A stretch of 43,860 nucleotides of DNA from Haemophilus paraphrohaemolyticus (GCF_002015045.1 NZ_MUXX01000003.1:181710-225569), one strand, 5' to 3'; counted from the stretch's first letter, positions 10,001-19,781 are shown. The notes: generated by a model from the sequence alone, not told the origin. Program-made: numbers and translations.

Positions 10001-10131
10001 GGCAACAAAAACTGAAAAACGCACCGCTTGAACGATGCTTAGCGACAGGCTACTCTTGCCGTTCGCAAGTGAAACGAATGGAGCATCAACAGATTAAGCA
10101 TCCAATACAGGCTCTATTATCCATTATCTAA
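7039..10131 (+). CDS. ydiJ: YdiJ-like FAD/Fe-S D-2-hydroxyacid dehydrogenase
   Basis: Large flavin-linked oxidase of the GlcD/LDH family fused to a ferredoxin-like module. Aligned from memory it is very close to E. coli YdiJ over its whole length (1030 against 1018 residues); YdiJ has been linked to D-2-hydroxyglutarate oxidation. Seen: an FAD-binding PCMH domain with TPRGGGTGTNGQS and STSNRATLGGMINTDASGQG, an FAD-oxidase C-domain with GMFGHVDAGVLHVRPALD, the NGNGLCFNFD segment, a CLACKACASQCP cluster motif, and a C-terminal part with VGCCGMAGTFGHE. The ATG at 7039 is chosen over an upstream in-frame TTG (6994) because AAAGGA lies 6-12 bases before it and MIPRLA matches the YdiJ start. As in E. 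coli, the thioesterase gene menI (ydiI) is next to it. Confidence 0.93.
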   Translation: MIPRLANTPDQNPLVQQYLNELTEQHFSGDIASSYADRLSMATDNSVYQRMPQAVLFPKSVTDVVILTKVAQKEAYQSLTFTPRGGGTGTNGQSLNNNIIVDLSRHMTQILELNVKECWVRVQAGVVKDQLNQFLKPHGLFFSPELSTSNRATLGGMINTDASGQGSLQYGKTSDHILAIKSVLVNGEILETQAVKTKNFSTNLEQLPLSSLGKKLHNEVFERCKTLRPTVLKELPQLNRFITGYDLKNVFNNDESEFNLTRILTGSEGSLAFICEAKLNLLPIPKYRTLINIKYNSFDAALRSAPMMLQAKALSVETVDSKVLNLAKQDIIWHSVSDLITEDPNNPILGINIVEYASSDLEQIETQVQALCTSLDEKIAQGESGLIGYQICKELDGIEKIYAMRKKAVGLLGNAKGWAKPIPFVEDTAVPPENLADYITEFRALLDSHNLAYGMFGHVDAGVLHVRPALDLCDLEQVKTFKAISNQVVELTYKYGGLIWGEHGKGMRSYYGERFFGETLWKELRYIKQLFDPQNRLNPGKICTPLDSDAELYKIDATMRADFDRRIPIAVREEFKGAMNCNGNGLCFNFDVHSTMCPSMKISGNRLYSPKGRATLIREWLRLLADQQVNPNDLIFEKRSKAVKLTDFVAKVRHSFKKTQEYDFSHEVKAAMDTCLACKACASQCPIKIDVPTFRSQFNELYHQRYLRPAKDYVVSNLEFIAPLMAKVPKFFNFFSTSHLAEIAANKTIGMTYLPALSAPNLQKQLVEIGYQGETLENLEAQQASGQFSAENCQTVLVVQDPFTTFYDAKVVADFVAFIQKLGFKPVVLPYKPTGKAQHIKGFLTKFAKTAKNQADFLNRIAKLGLPMVAIDPALTLLYRDEYRDILKAERGDFKVLLAHEWLIEQIKSGVLDNCKKAKETDRLPWHLFAHCTETTELPTSSKEWQQIFAHFGETLVSEKVGCCGMAGTFGHETAHVEMSKAIYQQSWQQKLKNAPLERCLATGYSCRSQVKRMEHQQIKHPIQALLSII

Positions 10132-10133
10132 TC

Positions 10134-10205
10134 GTAGGGTGTGTGAACGCAGTTCACGCAGGCTTTATTTTGCGGGCGTGGATTTTTCAAATCCATACAC
10201 CCTAC
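10134..10205. repeat. GTAGGG...CCCTAC palindromic element 1
   Basis: A 72-bp intergenic element bounded by GTAGGGTGT (10134-10142) and ACACCCTAC (10197-10205). Inside are two smaller hairpins, GTGAAC/GTTCAC (10143-10157) and TGGATTT/AAATCCA (10179-10195), plus CACGC/GCGTG, so it can fold like a three-way junction. It lies between the co-directional ydiJ and menI. Three similar elements lie elsewhere in the window. Confidence 0.75.
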
Positions 10206-10229
10206 TTTTCAATAAACTCCGAGGAACCC

Positions 10230-10664
10230 ATGACCACCATCTGGAAACAAACTGCCACCCCTGAACAATTAAATCAACTCTGCCAAGGTAATGCTGTTGG
10301 GCATTTAGGCATTCAATTCACCCAAATTGGTGAAGATTGGCTGGAAGCAGAACTCACCGTAAACGAAAAAACCATGCAGCCGTTCGGCGTATTACACGGC
10401 GGCATTTCTGCTACGCTTGCTGAAACGGTAGCAAATGCAGGCTCGCTTTTAGTGTGCGAGCCGCATCAGATCGCTGTTGGAATGGAATTGAACATCAGCC
10501 ACTTAAAATCGGTTAAAGCAGGTAAAAAAGCGATTGCCCGAGCTTACCCGCTTAAATTAGGGCGTGAAGTGCACGTGTGGAATATTGAAACTAAAGACGA
10601 AGAAGGAAATTTGTGTGCGGTAGCACGCTTGTCTACTAAAGTTTTAGATAAGCCAGCAGCATAA
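10230..10664 (+). CDS. menI: 1,4-dihydroxy-2-naphthoyl-CoA hydrolase MenI (hotdog thioesterase)
   Basis: Releases 1,4-dihydroxy-2-naphthoate from its CoA thioester, the step after MenB in menaquinone synthesis. The hotdog fold is shown by QPFGVLHGGISATLAET, which holds the catalytic Glu on the central helix, and by a C-terminal strand pattern matching E. coli YdiI/MenI. The start at 10230 (144 residues) is preferred to an upstream one inside the palindromic element because GAGGAA lies just before it and WKQ...TPEQLN aligns with the family start. Related YbdB/PaaI thioesterases have similar motifs, but adjacency to ydiJ, as in E. coli, favours MenI. Confidence 0.88.
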   Translation: MTTIWKQTATPEQLNQLCQGNAVGHLGIQFTQIGEDWLEAELTVNEKTMQPFGVLHGGISATLAETVANAGSLLVCEPHQIAVGMELNISHLKSVKAGKKAIARAYPLKLGREVHVWNIETKDEEGNLCAVARLSTKVLDKPAA

Positions 10665-10691
10665 AAATCCAAGAAAAGCCGTAAAAGTGAG

Positions 10692-10720
10692 TTGGATCTA
10701 CCCGCAACCTATTATAAAAT
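10692..10720 (+). promoter_or_regulatory. Probable sigma70 promoter of yidC
   Basis: TTGGAT (10692-10697) and TAAAAT (10715-10720) are separated by 17 bp, 45 bases before the yidC start. Confidence 0.55.
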
Positions 10721-10765
10721 GCTCTTCTTTTATCCATTCACTTTCATTAACAAGAGAAATTCCCT

Positions 10766-12397
10766 ATGAATTCAAATCGTAGTTTACTGGTGATGGGATT
10801 GTTATTAGTGTCGTTCCTATTGTTTACACAATGGCAACAAGATTTCAACCCTGAAATTCAAGCACAAAAACAAGCTCAGATCCAAGCTCAACAACAATCT
10901 CACGATGTACCTGCATCAAGCACTTCACAGCCCGCTGATGTGGCAAGCGTTAAAGGTAAAACCATCACGGTTGAAAGCGATGTATTACGCTTAACCATTG
11001 ATACGCTTGGTGGTGATGTGGTGGACTCTGATTTGCTTAAACACAATGCAGAACTTCACTCAAACACACCTTTTGAATTATTACAAGATAACGCTAACCG
11101 CGTTTATATTGCTCAAAGTGGCTTAGTGGGTAAAAACGGAATCGATACGGTTTCTGGTCGTCCACAATACCAAACAACTGCAGAAAGCTTCAAATTAGCA
11201 GAGGGTCAAGATGCGGTAAGCGTGCCTTTAACTTTTGAAAAAGATGGCGTGGTTTACACCAAAACTTTCACGCTTAAACGTGGTAGTTACAATGTTGATG
11301 TGAATTTCAACATTAAAAACGGTACAGCAGAAGCCATTGAAGTACAACCTTACGGTCAGTTAAAACACACCATCGTGGAAAACTCTGGCAACTTAACGAT
11401 GCCAACTTACACAGGCGGTGCGTACTCTTCTTCAGAAACCAACTATAAAAAATATAGCTTCCAAGATATGGAAAAAGCGGGTTTATCTGTTGAAACCAAC
11501 ACAGGTTGGATTGCAGTATTGCAACACTATTTCGTGTCTGCGTGGATTCCTGCTCAAGACCAAGCGATGACCTTATTCACTCGCGTATCTGATGACAAAC
11601 GTTTTGCCACTATCGGCTATCGTGGTGCGGTAACAACCGTTGCCCCGAATACAGAAGCGAGCATAAACACTCATTTATGGACGGGTCCGAAAGATCAAAA
11701 AGAGATGGCTGAAACCGCAAACCACTTAGATTTAACCGCAGATTACGGCTGGGCGTGGTTCATTGCGAAGCCATTATTCTGGTTATTAACCACTATCCAA
11801 AAAGCTGTGTCTAACTGGGGTATTGCGATTATCTTAGTGACCATCGTGGTGAAATCAATTCTTTACCCATTAACCAAAGCACAATACACCTCAATGGCAA
11901 AAATGCGTATGTTACAGCCGAAAATCCAAGAGATGCGTGAGCGTTTCGGGGATGATCGCCAACGTATGAGCCAAGAGATGATGAAGCTTTACAAAGAAGA
12001 GAAAGTAAACCCAATGGGCGGTTGTTTACCAATCTTAATCCAGATGCCAATTTTTATCGCATTATATTGGACATTTATGGAAGCAGTGGAATTACGCCAC
12101 GCACCATTCTTTGGCTGGATTCAAGACTTGTCGGCACAAGACCCATACTACATTTTCCCAATTTTAATGGGTGCTTCAATGTTCTTGTTGCAAAAAATGT
12201 CACCAACACCAGTGGCAGACCCAATGCAACAAAAAGTGATGACCTTTATGCCAGTGATCTTCACGGTATTCTTCCTGTTCTTCCCAGCAGGTTTAGTACT
12301 TTACTGGCTAACCTCGAACTGTATTACCCTGTTCCAACAATGGTGGATTTATCGCCAATTAGAGAAAAAAGGGTTACATTCACGTAAGAAAAAATAA
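10766..12397 (+). CDS. yidC: Membrane protein insertase YidC
   Basis: Inserts and folds inner-membrane proteins alone or with SecYEG. Seen: an N-terminal signal-anchor helix (residues about 6-22), a Gln-rich linker, the large periplasmic beta-sandwich domain (about 60-340), then the conserved five-helix OxaA core from the [14 protein letters not shown] segment, with the positively charged cytoplasmic hairpin ([19 protein letters not shown]) and the [14 protein letters not shown] signature. The C-terminus is basic (SRKKK). At 543 residues it is close to E. coli (548). The E. coli neighbours rpmH, rnpA and yidD are not upstream here, but mnmE follows as in E. coli. Confidence 0.97.
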   Translation: MNSNRSLLVMGLLLVSFLLFTQWQQDFNPEIQAQKQAQIQAQQQSHDVPASSTSQPADVASVKGKTITVESDVLRLTIDTLGGDVVDSDLLKHNAELHSNTPFELLQDNANRVYIAQSGLVGKNGIDTVSGRPQYQTTAESFKLAEGQDAVSVPLTFEKDGVVYTKTFTLKRGSYNVDVNFNIKNGTAEAIEVQPYGQLKHTIVENSGNLTMPTYTGGAYSSSETNYKKYSFQDMEKAGLSVETNTGWIAVLQHYFVSAWIPAQDQAMTLFTRVSDDKRFATIGYRGAVTTVAPNTEASINTHLWTGPKDQKEMAETANHLDLTADYGWAWFIAKPLFWLLTTIQKAVSNWGIAIILVTIVVKSILYPLTKAQYTSMAKMRMLQPKIQEMRERFGDDRQRMSQEMMKLYKEEKVNPMGGCLPILIQMPIFIALYWTFMEAVELRHAPFFGWIQDLSAQDPYYIFPILMGASMFLLQKMSPTPVADPMQQKVMTFMPVIFTVFFLFFPAGLVLYWLTSNCITLFQQWWIYRQLEKKGLHSRKKK

Positions 12398-12405
12398 TTG
12401 ATAAA

Positions 12406-12429
12406 AAGCACGCACAAGCGTGCTTTTTT
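12406..12429 (+). terminator. Rho-independent terminator after yidC
   Basis: GCACGC (12408-12413), loop ACAA and GCGTGC (12418-12423), flanked by A and T runs (TTTTTT), 11 bases after the yidC stop. Confidence 0.9.
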
Positions 12430-12590
12430 ATTGTGAGGGAAATGCTGATATAATCAGGCATCTGCAATGCGATACCTCCCTTACCCCTTGTGAGAGAGAG
12501 TAAATTATTAGAATATCATTCTTCTACGACTAAGCGGTCAAATTCGCAAAACCTTTTACCAATCGACCACTTTCAACCAAAGGAACAACA

Positions 12591-13973
12591 ATGAAAGAAA
12601 CAATTGTCGCCCAAGCCACCCCAATTGGTCGCGGGGGCGTGGGAATTTTACGCGTCTCTGGGCCTCTTGCAAATACTGTTGCCCAAGAAGTGCTTGGCAA
12701 AGAACTCAAACCTCGCCTAGCAAATTACTTGCCATTCAAAGATAGTGATGGCACGGTATTAGACCAAGGCATCGCCCTCTTCTTCAAAGCCCCAAATTCC
12801 TTCACGGGCGAAGATGTGCTTGAACTGCAAGGGCACGGCGGTCAAGTCATTTTAGATATTTTGCTCAAACGCATTCTGGAAATCAAAGGCGTACGCATTG
12901 CCCGTGCGGGTGAGTTCTCTGAGCAGGCATTTTTAAACGACAAACTCGATCTTGCTCAAGCTGAAGCGATTGCCGATCTCATTGACGCCACCAGCGAACA
13001 AGCTGCTCGCTCAGCACTGAAATCACTACAAGGCGAATTTTCAACTAAAATCAACCGCTTGGTGGATAGCGTAATTTACCTCCGCACCTACGTGGAAGCG
13101 GCAATCGACTTCCCTGATGAAGAAATCGACTTCCTTGCAGATGGCAAAATTGAAGGGCATTTGAACGACATTATTTCACAGCTCAGCCAAGTTCGCCAAG
13201 AAGCAAAACAAGGGGCGATTTTACGAGAGGGGATGAAAGTGGTGATTGCAGGTCGCCCAAATGCGGGAAAATCTAGCTTACTCAATGCCTTGGCAGGACG
13301 CGAAGCCGCTATCGTGACCGACATTGCAGGCACAACCCGTGATGTGTTGCGTGAGCATATCCATATCGATGGAATGCCTCTGCATATTATCGATACTGCG
13401 GGCTTGCGCGATGCAAGCGATGAAGTGGAACGCATCGGGATTCAACGTGCGTGGAACGAAATCGAGCAAGCTGACCACGTCTTATTGATGATCGATAGCA
13501 CCGAGCAAAAAGCGGACGATTTCAAAACCGAATGGGCAGATTTCTTGGCAAAATTACCGCAAAATATGCCGATTACCGTCATTCGTAACAAGGTCGATTT
13601 ATCAGGCGAAATGGAGGGCTTAGAAGAAAAAAATGGAGAAAAAGATGGAGAAAAAGATGGCTTCACACTTATTCGTTTATCGGCTCAAACCAAAGTGGGC
13701 GTAGATTTATTACGGGATCATCTGAAAAAATCAATGGGCTACCAAAGCACCACTGAAGGCGGTTTCCTTGCCCGCCGCCGTCACTTGCAAGCACTTGAGT
13801 CTGCCGCAGAACATCTGGAAATGGGGCACGTGCAACTCACCCAATTCCATGCAGGCGAATTGCTCGCCGAAGAGTTACGTATGGTGCAAAACGCGTTAAG
13901 CGAAATCACAGGGCAATTTACCTCAGATGATTTACTTGGCAATATTTTTAGCTCGTTTTGTATTGGAAAATAA
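12591..13973 (+). CDS. mnmE: tRNA modification GTPase MnmE
   Basis: With MnmG it makes the cmnm5 group at U34 of tRNAs. Seen: the N-terminal tetrahydrofolate-binding domain ([17 protein letters not shown] start, LELQGHGG), the helical domain, an inserted G domain with [14 protein letters not shown] (G1), GTTRDV (G2), DTAG (G3) and NKVD (G4), and the C-terminal FCIGK motif with its functional Cys. At 460 residues it is slightly longer than E. coli (454); the extra length is largely a GEKDGEKDG repeat encoded by two 12-bp copies just after NKVD. AAAGGAAC precedes the ATG. Confidence 0.97.
   Translation: MKETIVAQATPIGRGGVGILRVSGPLANTVAQEVLGKELKPRLANYLPFKDSDGTVLDQGIALFFKAPNSFTGEDVLELQGHGGQVILDILLKRILEIKGVRIARAGEFSEQAFLNDKLDLAQAEAIADLIDATSEQAARSALKSLQGEFSTKINRLVDSVIYLRTYVEAAIDFPDEEIDFLADGKIEGHLNDIISQLSQVRQEAKQGAILREGMKVVIAGRPNAGKSSLLNALAGREAAIVTDIAGTTRDVLREHIHIDGMPLHIIDTAGLRDASDEVERIGIQRAWNEIEQADHVLLMIDSTEQKADDFKTEWADFLAKLPQNMPITVIRNKVDLSGEMEGLEEKNGEKDGEKDGFTLIRLSAQTKVGVDLLRDHLKKSMGYQSTTEGGFLARRRHLQALESAAEHLEMGHVQLTQFHAGELLAEELRMVQNALSEITGQFTSDDLLGNIFSSFCIGK
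13633..13660 (+). repeat. 12-bp in-frame tandem repeat inside mnmE
   Basis: Two exact copies of ATGGAGAAAAAG (13633-13644, 13645-13656) and the start of a third. They encode the GEKDGEKDG stretch in a surface loop of the MnmE G domain. Copy number could vary without breaking the frame. Confidence 0.85.
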
Positions 13974-13980
13974 TTCAATT

Positions 13981-14044
13981 GTAGGGGCAAATTACATTTG
14001 CCCCAAATTGTTGGTATATTAGGGCAAATATAATTTGCCCCTAC
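13981..14044. repeat. GTAGGG...CCCTAC palindromic element 2
   Basis: A 64-bp element with perfect 14-bp ends (13981-13994 and 14031-14044, GTAGGGGCAAATTA and its complement). Each half is itself a hairpin (GGGGCAAAT/ATTTGCCCC on the left, GGGCAAAT/ATTTGCCC on the right). It fills the gap between mnmE and tilS and ends 8 bases before the tilS ATG. Confidence 0.85.
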
Positions 14045-14052
14045 ATTTTCAT

Positions 14053-15318
14053 ATGCGTTCTTATTTACAAACCCAGCTCATCCAGCATCTTCCCGCCCAA
14101 CAAAACTTCCTCATCGCCCTCAGCGGTGGAGTGGATTCTGTGGTGTTGCTAGATCTTTTTTCCACACTGAACTTAAACCTTCGTGCCGTTCACATCCACC
14201 ACGGATTAAGCCCCAATGCCGATCAATGGGCAAGCTTCTGCGAACAGCTTTGCAAGCGGTGGAATATTCCCTTTATTTTGCAAAAAGTAACGGTAAGCGG
14301 GAAAAAAGGCGTTGAGGCTTCCGCTCGCGAAGCTCGCTATCAAGCCATTCGAGAAGTGTTGCAACCAAATGAAGTGGTCGTTACTGCACATCATTTGGAC
14401 GATCAAGCGGAAACCTTTTTCCTTGCACTCAAGCGTGGTGCAGGTTTAAAAGGACTCTCTGCAATGCACACGGTCAGTTTTTCGCAAAGCTTTGCAATTT
14501 TCCGACCGCTATTAAACATCAGTAAAGTAGAGATTTTAGCGTATGCCAATGCACATCAATTGGCGTGGGTGGAGGATGAAAGTAATCAATCAAACGCTTA
14601 CGACCGCAATTTCCTGCGAAATACATTATTGCCTCAAATGGAACAACAATGGGCGGGGTTTTCTCGTAACGTTGCTCGAGCTTGCCAGCATTTAGCCAGC
14701 GAACGGCGCTTGCTGAATGAATTATTAGCCGAGAGTTTAGCTCACTATATTGATACTGAAGCAAAAACACTCGCCATTCACGACTTTCCCCAATTTTCAC
14801 ACGAAAAACAAGCCGCTCTTCTTCGCCTTTGGTTGGAAAAATCAGGCTTGTTAATGCCAACATCAGCCCAATTACAACAGCTCATGGAGCATGTAGTTTT
14901 GGCACTAGAAGATAAAAATCCGCAATTAAAATTGGGAAAATGGATTATTCGTCGTTATCAACAAAAGCTTTTTGTTACTGAAAAATTGAGCAAGATCGCT
15001 CCCTTTTCACAACAAATTAAGCAAAATGAATACATTACACTGCCTTATCAATTAGGCGAGATTCAACATCTTGGTCATGAACTGATTTACCAAAAAACAG
15101 GAAAAATTAACCGCTTACCGATTCCATTCAATCATCAAAATTCACCTCTAACCATTCAAATAGGATTTTCAGGCAAAGTGCAGGAATATGGCAAAAACCA
15201 TCACGAAGAGATAAAAAAAATCTGGCAAAAGCACCAGATTCCTATGTGGTTGAGGGATAGGGTGCCTCTTGTATTTAACAAAAATATTCTATTAGGCTTA
15301 CTCTATCCCCGAGGATGA
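14053..15318 (+). CDS. tilS: tRNA(Ile)-lysidine synthase TilS
   Basis: ATP-dependent enzyme that attaches lysine to C34 of tRNA-Ile(CAU), switching it to read AUA. Seen: the PP-loop SGGVDS near the N-terminus, HIHHGLSPNADQW, TAHHLDDQAETFFLALKRG, WVEDESNQ...YDRNFLRN, then the two C-terminal TilS domains ending with KKIWQKHQIPMWLRDRVPL. At 421 residues from 14053 it is near the E. coli length (432). The ATG at 14053 is chosen over an in-frame TTG at 14035 that lies inside the palindromic element. No strong Shine-Dalgarno is visible. The 3' end overlaps that of convergent xerD by 16 bases. Confidence 0.95.
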   Translation: MRSYLQTQLIQHLPAQQNFLIALSGGVDSVVLLDLFSTLNLNLRAVHIHHGLSPNADQWASFCEQLCKRWNIPFILQKVTVSGKKGVEASAREARYQAIREVLQPNEVVVTAHHLDDQAETFFLALKRGAGLKGLSAMHTVSFSQSFAIFRPLLNISKVEILAYANAHQLAWVEDESNQSNAYDRNFLRNTLLPQMEQQWAGFSRNVARACQHLASERRLLNELLAESLAHYIDTEAKTLAIHDFPQFSHEKQAALLRLWLEKSGLLMPTSAQLQQLMEHVVLALEDKNPQLKLGKWIIRRYQQKLFVTEKLSKIAPFSQQIKQNEYITLPYQLGEIQHLGHELIYQKTGKINRLPIPFNHQNSPLTIQIGFSGKVQEYGKNHHEEIKKIWQKHQIPMWLRDRVPLVFNKNILLGLLYPRG

Positions 15319-16196
15319 TATTTTTCATGCAATGATTTCAAACGAGCTTTTGCCACGTGAGTATAAATTTGGGTAGTGGATAAATCACTGTGTCCGAGTA
15401 ACATTTGCACCACGCGGAGATCGGCTCCGTGATTAACCAGATGGGTAGCGAAGGCATGGCGAAGCACATGCGGAGAAAGTTTTTCGCTTTCAATACCAGC
15501 CAATTGAGCGTAATGCTTAATGCGATGCCAGAATGTTTGACGTGTCATTTGTGTTCCACGTTTACTTGGAAACACTACATTTGATTGCTGCTGATTCAGC
15601 AAAATCGGTCGAGCTTGTTGAAAATACTCTTGAATCCAATAAATGGCTTCTTCCCCCATCGGCACTAATCGCTCTTTATCGCCTTTACCGATAATCCGTA
15701 CCACGCCTTGTCGCAAACTCATATTTTCAGTAGTAAGCGAAACCAATTCCGTAACACGAAGCCCAGTTGCATAAAGCAGCTCCAACATCGCCTTATCTCG
15801 CAGTTCAATTGGGTCAAGTGTATTCGGCACATTGAGCAAATCCATTACTTGTTCTTCATTTAATGATTTTGGCAGCCGAGTTGGCTTACGAAATGATTCT
15901 AATGTAGCTGTTGGATCATCCTTGCGGTAATTCTCAAGATATAAAAAGCGGAAAAATTTACGCAAGCAACTCAGCATTCGAAGAGAACTGCTCGCTTTAT
16001 AACCTTGGTCAATACGAAAACTGAGAAAATCTTGGAGTTTACTATGATCTACCGTTAAAAATTCGCGAGGTGAATCAAGCCAATCGGTAAATTGAGCAAG
16101 ATCCAAGCTGTAAGATTCTATTGTATTTTGCGATAACCCGTATTCTTGCCAGAGTTGATCGAGGAATTGTTCAATAATGCTGTCGAGGGGTTTCAT
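15303..16196 (-). CDS. xerD: Tyrosine recombinase XerD
   Basis: Works with XerC at dif to resolve chromosome dimers under FtsK control. The catalytic set is complete: R147 (ATGLRVTEL), K171 (IGKGDKERL), H243 and R246 (HVLRHAFATH), H269 (LLGHSDLSTTQ) and Y278 (IYTHV), each one residue before its E. coli XerD counterpart. The N-terminal SAM-like core-binding domain spans about residues 1-105. At 297 residues and ending HEKYHPRG it fits XerD better than XerC. It is downstream of tuf but separated from it by a terminator. Confidence 0.95.
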   Translation of the reverse strand: MKPLDSIIEQFLDQLWQEYGLSQNTIESYSLDLAQFTDWLDSPREFLTVDHSKLQDFLSFRIDQGYKASSSLRMLSCLRKFFRFLYLENYRKDDPTATLESFRKPTRLPKSLNEEQVMDLLNVPNTLDPIELRDKAMLELLYATGLRVTELVSLTTENMSLRQGVVRIIGKGDKERLVPMGEEAIYWIQEYFQQARPILLNQQQSNVVFPSKRGTQMTRQTFWHRIKHYAQLAGIESEKLSPHVLRHAFATHLVNHGADLRVVQMLLGHSDLSTTQIYTHVAKARLKSLHEKYHPRG

Positions 16197-16218
16197 AGGA
16201 TCATTTTCTCAATATAGC

Positions 16219-16245
16219 AAAAAGGCGTACCTTTCGATACGCCTT
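16219..16245 (-). terminator. Rho-independent terminator of tuf
   Basis: On the minus strand AAGGCGTA pairs with TACGCCTT around an 8-base loop and is followed by TTTTT. It lies 30 bases after the tuf stop. Confidence 0.88.
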
Positions 16246-16274
16246 CTCTTGTGAAGCTTTGACTAAGCCATCAA

Positions 16275-17471
<1,197 letters not shown>

Positions 17472-17571
17472 TTAAACAAACACGGTTACAATGGCGTATA
17501 ACCACATTAACCACATGTAGAAATTGTTACAAAATTAAGAACACTTTGAAAAGATGAAGTTTAGAAGAGAG

Positions 17572-17647
17572 TGGTGCTGATAGGCGGATTTGAACCGCCG
17601 ACCTCACCCTTACCAAGGGTGCGCTCTACCAACTGAGCTATATCAGC
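17572..17647 (-). tRNA. tRNA-Thr (GGT)
   Basis: 76 nt including encoded CCA. Acceptor GCTGATA/TATCAGC, D-arm AGCTCAGTTGGTAGAGC, anticodon loop TTGGTAA (GGT), T-arm GGTTCAAATCC. Nearest tRNA to tuf, about 110 bases upstream of its start. Confidence 0.97.
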
Positions 17648-17650
17648 GCT

Positions 17651-17725
<75 letters not shown>

Positions 17726-17767
17726 TGTTCTAAATTCGTCTGTCCCAATGTGCGATTCAATAAGAGA

Positions 17768-17852
17768 TGGTGGAGGGAGAAGGATTCGAACCTTCGAAGG
17801 CTGAGCCAACAGATTTACAGTCTGCCCCCTTTGGCCGCTCGGGAATCCCTCC
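17768..17852 (-). tRNA. tRNA-Tyr (GTA)
   Basis: 85 nt including encoded CCA, with the long variable arm of class II tRNAs. Acceptor GGAGGGA/TCCCTCC, anticodon loop CTGTAAA (GTA), T-arm GGTTCGAATCC. Confidence 0.97.
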
Positions 17853-17887
17853 ACGATAATTGAATACTTGATTAAACATTGCAGGAA

Positions 17888-17963
<76 letters not shown>

Positions 17964-17991
17964 GTTGCGTTGTCGTAAGCAAGTGAGGTGC

Positions 17992-18019
17992 ATTATAGAG
18001 ATTTTTGGAAACCGTGCAA
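17992..18019 (-). promoter_or_regulatory. Strong promoter of the tRNA-tuf operon
   Basis: On the minus strand TTGCAC (plus 18014-18019), a 16-bp spacer and a perfect TATAAT (plus 17992-17997). The -10 is followed by a fairly GC-rich GCACCTC, the kind of discriminator seen at stringently controlled stable-RNA promoters, and an A/T-rich stretch upstream could act as an UP element. Start expected about 20 bases before tRNA-Thr (TGT). Confidence 0.85.
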
Positions 18020-18207
18020 GCGTTTTTTCTAAAAAATTTTAAAAAACCGTTTCTTTGCTTATTTTGCGATCTAAATGTTGATTTTTTGTAACTTTTTAGC
18101 GTTTTTCTCTGAATAAATCCCCAAAAAATCCCGTTTATATTGTATAGTTCGCATCATTCTTTTGCTAAAAAAGCAAAATTTAGATTAAGAAAATAGAGAT
18201 TTTGGCA

Positions 18208-19158
18208 ATGAGCCTTGAAAAAAACAGCAAAATTACCCCTTTTTTAACTTTTGATCGAACCCAATGGGCAGCACTGCGTAAATCTGTGCCGTTAAAATTG
18301 ACCGAGCAAGATCTCAAACCCCTGCTTGGCTTTAACGAAGATCTCTCATTAGAGGAAGTTCGCACTATTTATCTACCGCTTGCCCGTTTAATCAACTATT
18401 ACATCGAAGAAAATCTCAAACGCCAAGCCGTATTGCACCGCTTTTTAGATGTCGAACCACCAAAAGTGCCTTACATTATTAGTATTGCAGGGAGCGTTTC
18501 GGTCGGCAAAAGCACCTCCGCACGTATTCTACAAGCTTTGCTTTCCAACTATCCAGGGCCAAGAAAAGTGGATTTAATCACCACCGACGGCTTTCTCTAC
18601 CCGCTAAAAACCTTGGAAGAGAAAAACCTACTCAAACGCAAAGGCTTCCCTGAGTCGTACGATATTTACCGCTTAATCGAATTTGTTTCCGACCTCAAAT
18701 CGGGCAAACCATCGGTGAAAGCCCCGATTTATTCACATTTGACCTACGACATCATCCCCGACCAGTTTAACGTCGTTGAGCAGCCAGACATCGTAATTTT
18801 AGAAGGTTTAAACGTGCTCCAAAGCGGAATGAATTACCCTACCAGCCCGCACAATGCTTTTGTCTCCGATTTCGTAGATTTTTCTATTTATGTCGATGCT
18901 GATGAAACCTTATTAAAACAGTGGTATATTTACCGTTTCCTGAAATTCCGCCGCAGTGCATTTTCAGACCCAAATTCCTACTTCCATCATTACTCAGCAT
19001 TATCGGAAGAAGAGGCAATCCAAACCGCCTCCACTATTTGGGAAGAAATCAACGGCTTAAATCTCAAGAAAAACATACTTCCAAGCCGAGACCGTGCGGA
19101 TTTAATCCTCACCAAAGGCGAAAACCACGAAATCCAGACGGTGAAATTAAGAAAATAA
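18208..19158 (+). CDS. coaA: Pantothenate kinase (type I)
   Basis: Phosphorylates pantothenate with ATP, the first and regulated step of CoA synthesis; type I enzymes are inhibited by CoA. Seen: the P-loop GSVSVGKS at residues 95-102, the same position as in E. coli, [44 protein letters not shown] and the C-terminal [17 protein letters not shown]. 316 residues from the ATG at 18208, exactly the E. coli length; an in-frame TTG two codons earlier is less likely. Divergent from the tRNA-tuf operon, a neighbourhood shared with E. coli. A -10-like TATAGT (18143) is visible upstream, without a clear -35. Confidence 0.96.
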   Translation: MSLEKNSKITPFLTFDRTQWAALRKSVPLKLTEQDLKPLLGFNEDLSLEEVRTIYLPLARLINYYIEENLKRQAVLHRFLDVEPPKVPYIISIAGSVSVGKSTSARILQALLSNYPGPRKVDLITTDGFLYPLKTLEEKNLLKRKGFPESYDIYRLIEFVSDLKSGKPSVKAPIYSHLTYDIIPDQFNVVEQPDIVILEGLNVLQSGMNYPTSPHNAFVSDFVDFSIYVDADETLLKQWYIYRFLKFRRSAFSDPNSYFHHYSALSEEEAIQTASTIWEEINGLNLKKNILPSRDRADLILTKGENHEIQTVKLRK

Positions 19159-19161
19159 CTC

Positions 19162-19210
19162 TAGCCCCAAAGAGGCTAATTTATACGTGACCTAGGGCGA
19201 AAGCACTAGG
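19162..19210 (+). other. Two small hairpins between coaA and ccmG
   Basis: TAGCC/GGCTA (19162-19178) is followed by CCTAGGGC-GAAA-GCACTAGG (19191-19210, one internal mismatch, GNRA-type loop). There is no T run, so these are not called terminators; they may be processing or stability elements in a coaA-ccm transcript. Confidence 0.4.
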
Positions 19211-19226
19211 CAATAGAGAAATAATT

Positions 19227-19766
19227 ATGAACAAAAAACTCTTTCTTCCTTTAGTTATATTTATCACGCTTTGCATCGCTTTAATGGTTCAACTCTTTCG
19301 CAATGGCAACGGCGATGACCCGAAAAAACTCGAATCGGCACTTATCGGCAAGCCTGTGCCCACATTCAAACTAGAATCGGTGCAAGACGAAACCAAAATG
19401 CTAGATGAAAAAATCATTAAAACAGGTACGCCTCGCCTTCTTACTGTTTGGGCAACGTGGTGTCCAACTTGCTATGCGGAGCACGCTTATTTAACTGAGC
19501 TTGCTAAACAAGGCATAGAGATTGTTGGCATCGATTATAAAGATGAACGTGCCAAAGCAATGAAATTTCTCATGAATTACGGTAATCCATTTAAAGCAAT
19601 CATCTACGACCCGAAAGGCTCACTTGGCTTAGACTTAGGCGTATATGGTGCACCAGAAACCTTTGTGATTGATAGCAACGGTAAAATTCTCTACCGCCAT
19701 GCAGGGGATGTAAATGAACACGTGTGGAATGAAACGTTGAAGCCGATTTATGAGAAGTTGAAATAA
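19227..19766 (+). CDS. ccmG: Thiol:disulfide interchange protein CcmG/DsbE
   Basis: Membrane-anchored periplasmic thioredoxin that keeps apocytochrome c (or CcmH) cysteines reduced for haem attachment. Seen: an N-terminal anchor helix (residues 5-23), then a thioredoxin fold with WATWCPTCYAEH (C79, C82), IVGIDYKDER and LGLDLGVYGAPETFVIDSNG with the cis-Pro loop, closely matching E. coli DsbE. 179 residues. It is the first gene of a short maturation block (ccmG, unknown gene, ccmH, ccmI); ccmA-F are not nearby, so the system is split in this genome. Since nrf clusters carry paralogues of these proteins, a role dedicated to NrfA maturation is possible. Confidence 0.9.
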   Translation: MNKKLFLPLVIFITLCIALMVQLFRNGNGDDPKKLESALIGKPVPTFKLESVQDETKMLDEKIIKTGTPRLLTVWATWCPTCYAEHAYLTELAKQGIEIVGIDYKDERAKAMKFLMNYGNPFKAIIYDPKGSLGLDLGVYGAPETFVIDSNGKILYRHAGDVNEHVWNETLKPIYEKLK

Positions 19767-19781
19767 CAATAAGGAGTTTAT

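Noticed and set aside
19191..19210. Terminator between coaA and ccmG
   Set aside because: The hairpin has a mismatch and no T run, so it is listed as a plain hairpin.
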